Source: Alteromonadaceae bacterium (lineage in GTDB: Bacteria > Pseudomonadota > Gammaproteobacteria > Pseudomonadales > Oleiphilaceae). From it: a DNA stretch of 5,916 nt. Below, in pieces: positions 5,845 to 5,916 of this stretch; positions within the stretch are counted from its first letter, which is position 1; each line of letters opens with the position of its first letter. Both the position numbers and the translations under genes were made by a program. The stretch is from NCBI GenBank assembly GCA_013393545.1, contig JABXHG010000210.1, positions 1 to 5,916 of the forward strand, in the 5' to 3' direction. The notes under the pieces are model-generated. The model saw only the letters and a program-made list of their open reading frames with translations, ran no database searches and was not told where the DNA came from.

Positions 5845-5916
5845 AAAAACGTTGACCACTGGGAGGAGGGGTTTAACCGTGGTTGTGTATTTCGAGGCTT
5901 TTGCCCGTTTGCTTTT
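5845..5916 (-). other. Probable 23S-5S intergenic spacer of the rRNA operon
   Basis: These 72 bases precede the 5S gene in transcription order, where the 23S-5S spacer lies in a standard rRNA operon. The minus strand reads AAAAGCAAACGGGCAAAAGC and onward to CCCAGTGGTCAACG, spacer-like and non-coding. I do not recognise the 3' end of 23S rRNA within it, so 23S should end just beyond the window. Doubled or tripled bases (GGAGGAGGGG, TTTAACC, CTTTTGCCC on the plus strand) suggest stretched homopolymer calls. Confidence 0.55.

Noticed and set aside
1..5916. A novel defence, mobile or biosynthetic system
   Set aside because: All identified genes are core housekeeping functions in a conserved order. 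I found no direct-repeat arrays, transposase, integrase, attachment site or tRNA-linked island boundary on either strand.

Overview
The window looks like ordinary chromosome from a gammaproteobacterium. Protein wording and gene order suggest a Marinobacter-like or pseudomonad-related marine organism, but the genus is my inference. Every supported gene reads on the minus strand, so transcription runs from high to low coordinates. The sequence is probably a complete clone or contig: both extremities show stretched homopolymers and departures from conserved sequence, typical of poor base calling.

Layout in transcription order. At the right edge lie the tail of a ribosomal RNA operon (23S-5S spacer, then the 5S gene at about 5730-5844) and its strong hairpin terminator (5685-5719). 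Next comes leuA (2-isopropylmalate synthase), which has its own extended -10 promoter and a good ribosome binding site. leuA is followed after 26 bases by a 257-codon gene that I read as a divergent holD, the psi subunit of the DNA polymerase III clamp loader. This gene overlaps rimI (ribosomal protein S18 N-acetyltransferase) by ATGA. A new promoter with a perfect TATAAT box then starts prfC (peptide chain release factor 3), followed 18 bases after its stop by a YjjV-type TatD hydrolase gene. At the left edge a further promoter precedes a 72-codon reading frame that runs off the window.

The order holD-rimI-prfC-yjjV is a compact version of the Escherichia coli holD-rimI-yjjG-prfC-...-yjjV neighbourhood. 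That supports the holD call, which rests on weak sequence similarity. The genes serve core functions: leucine synthesis, clamp loading, ribosomal protein acetylation, translation termination and nuclease-type hydrolysis. I see no mobile element, CRISPR array, defence system or biosynthetic cluster. The most rewarding item is the cryptic psi subunit with its long low-complexity linker. The second is the unfinished gene at the left end.
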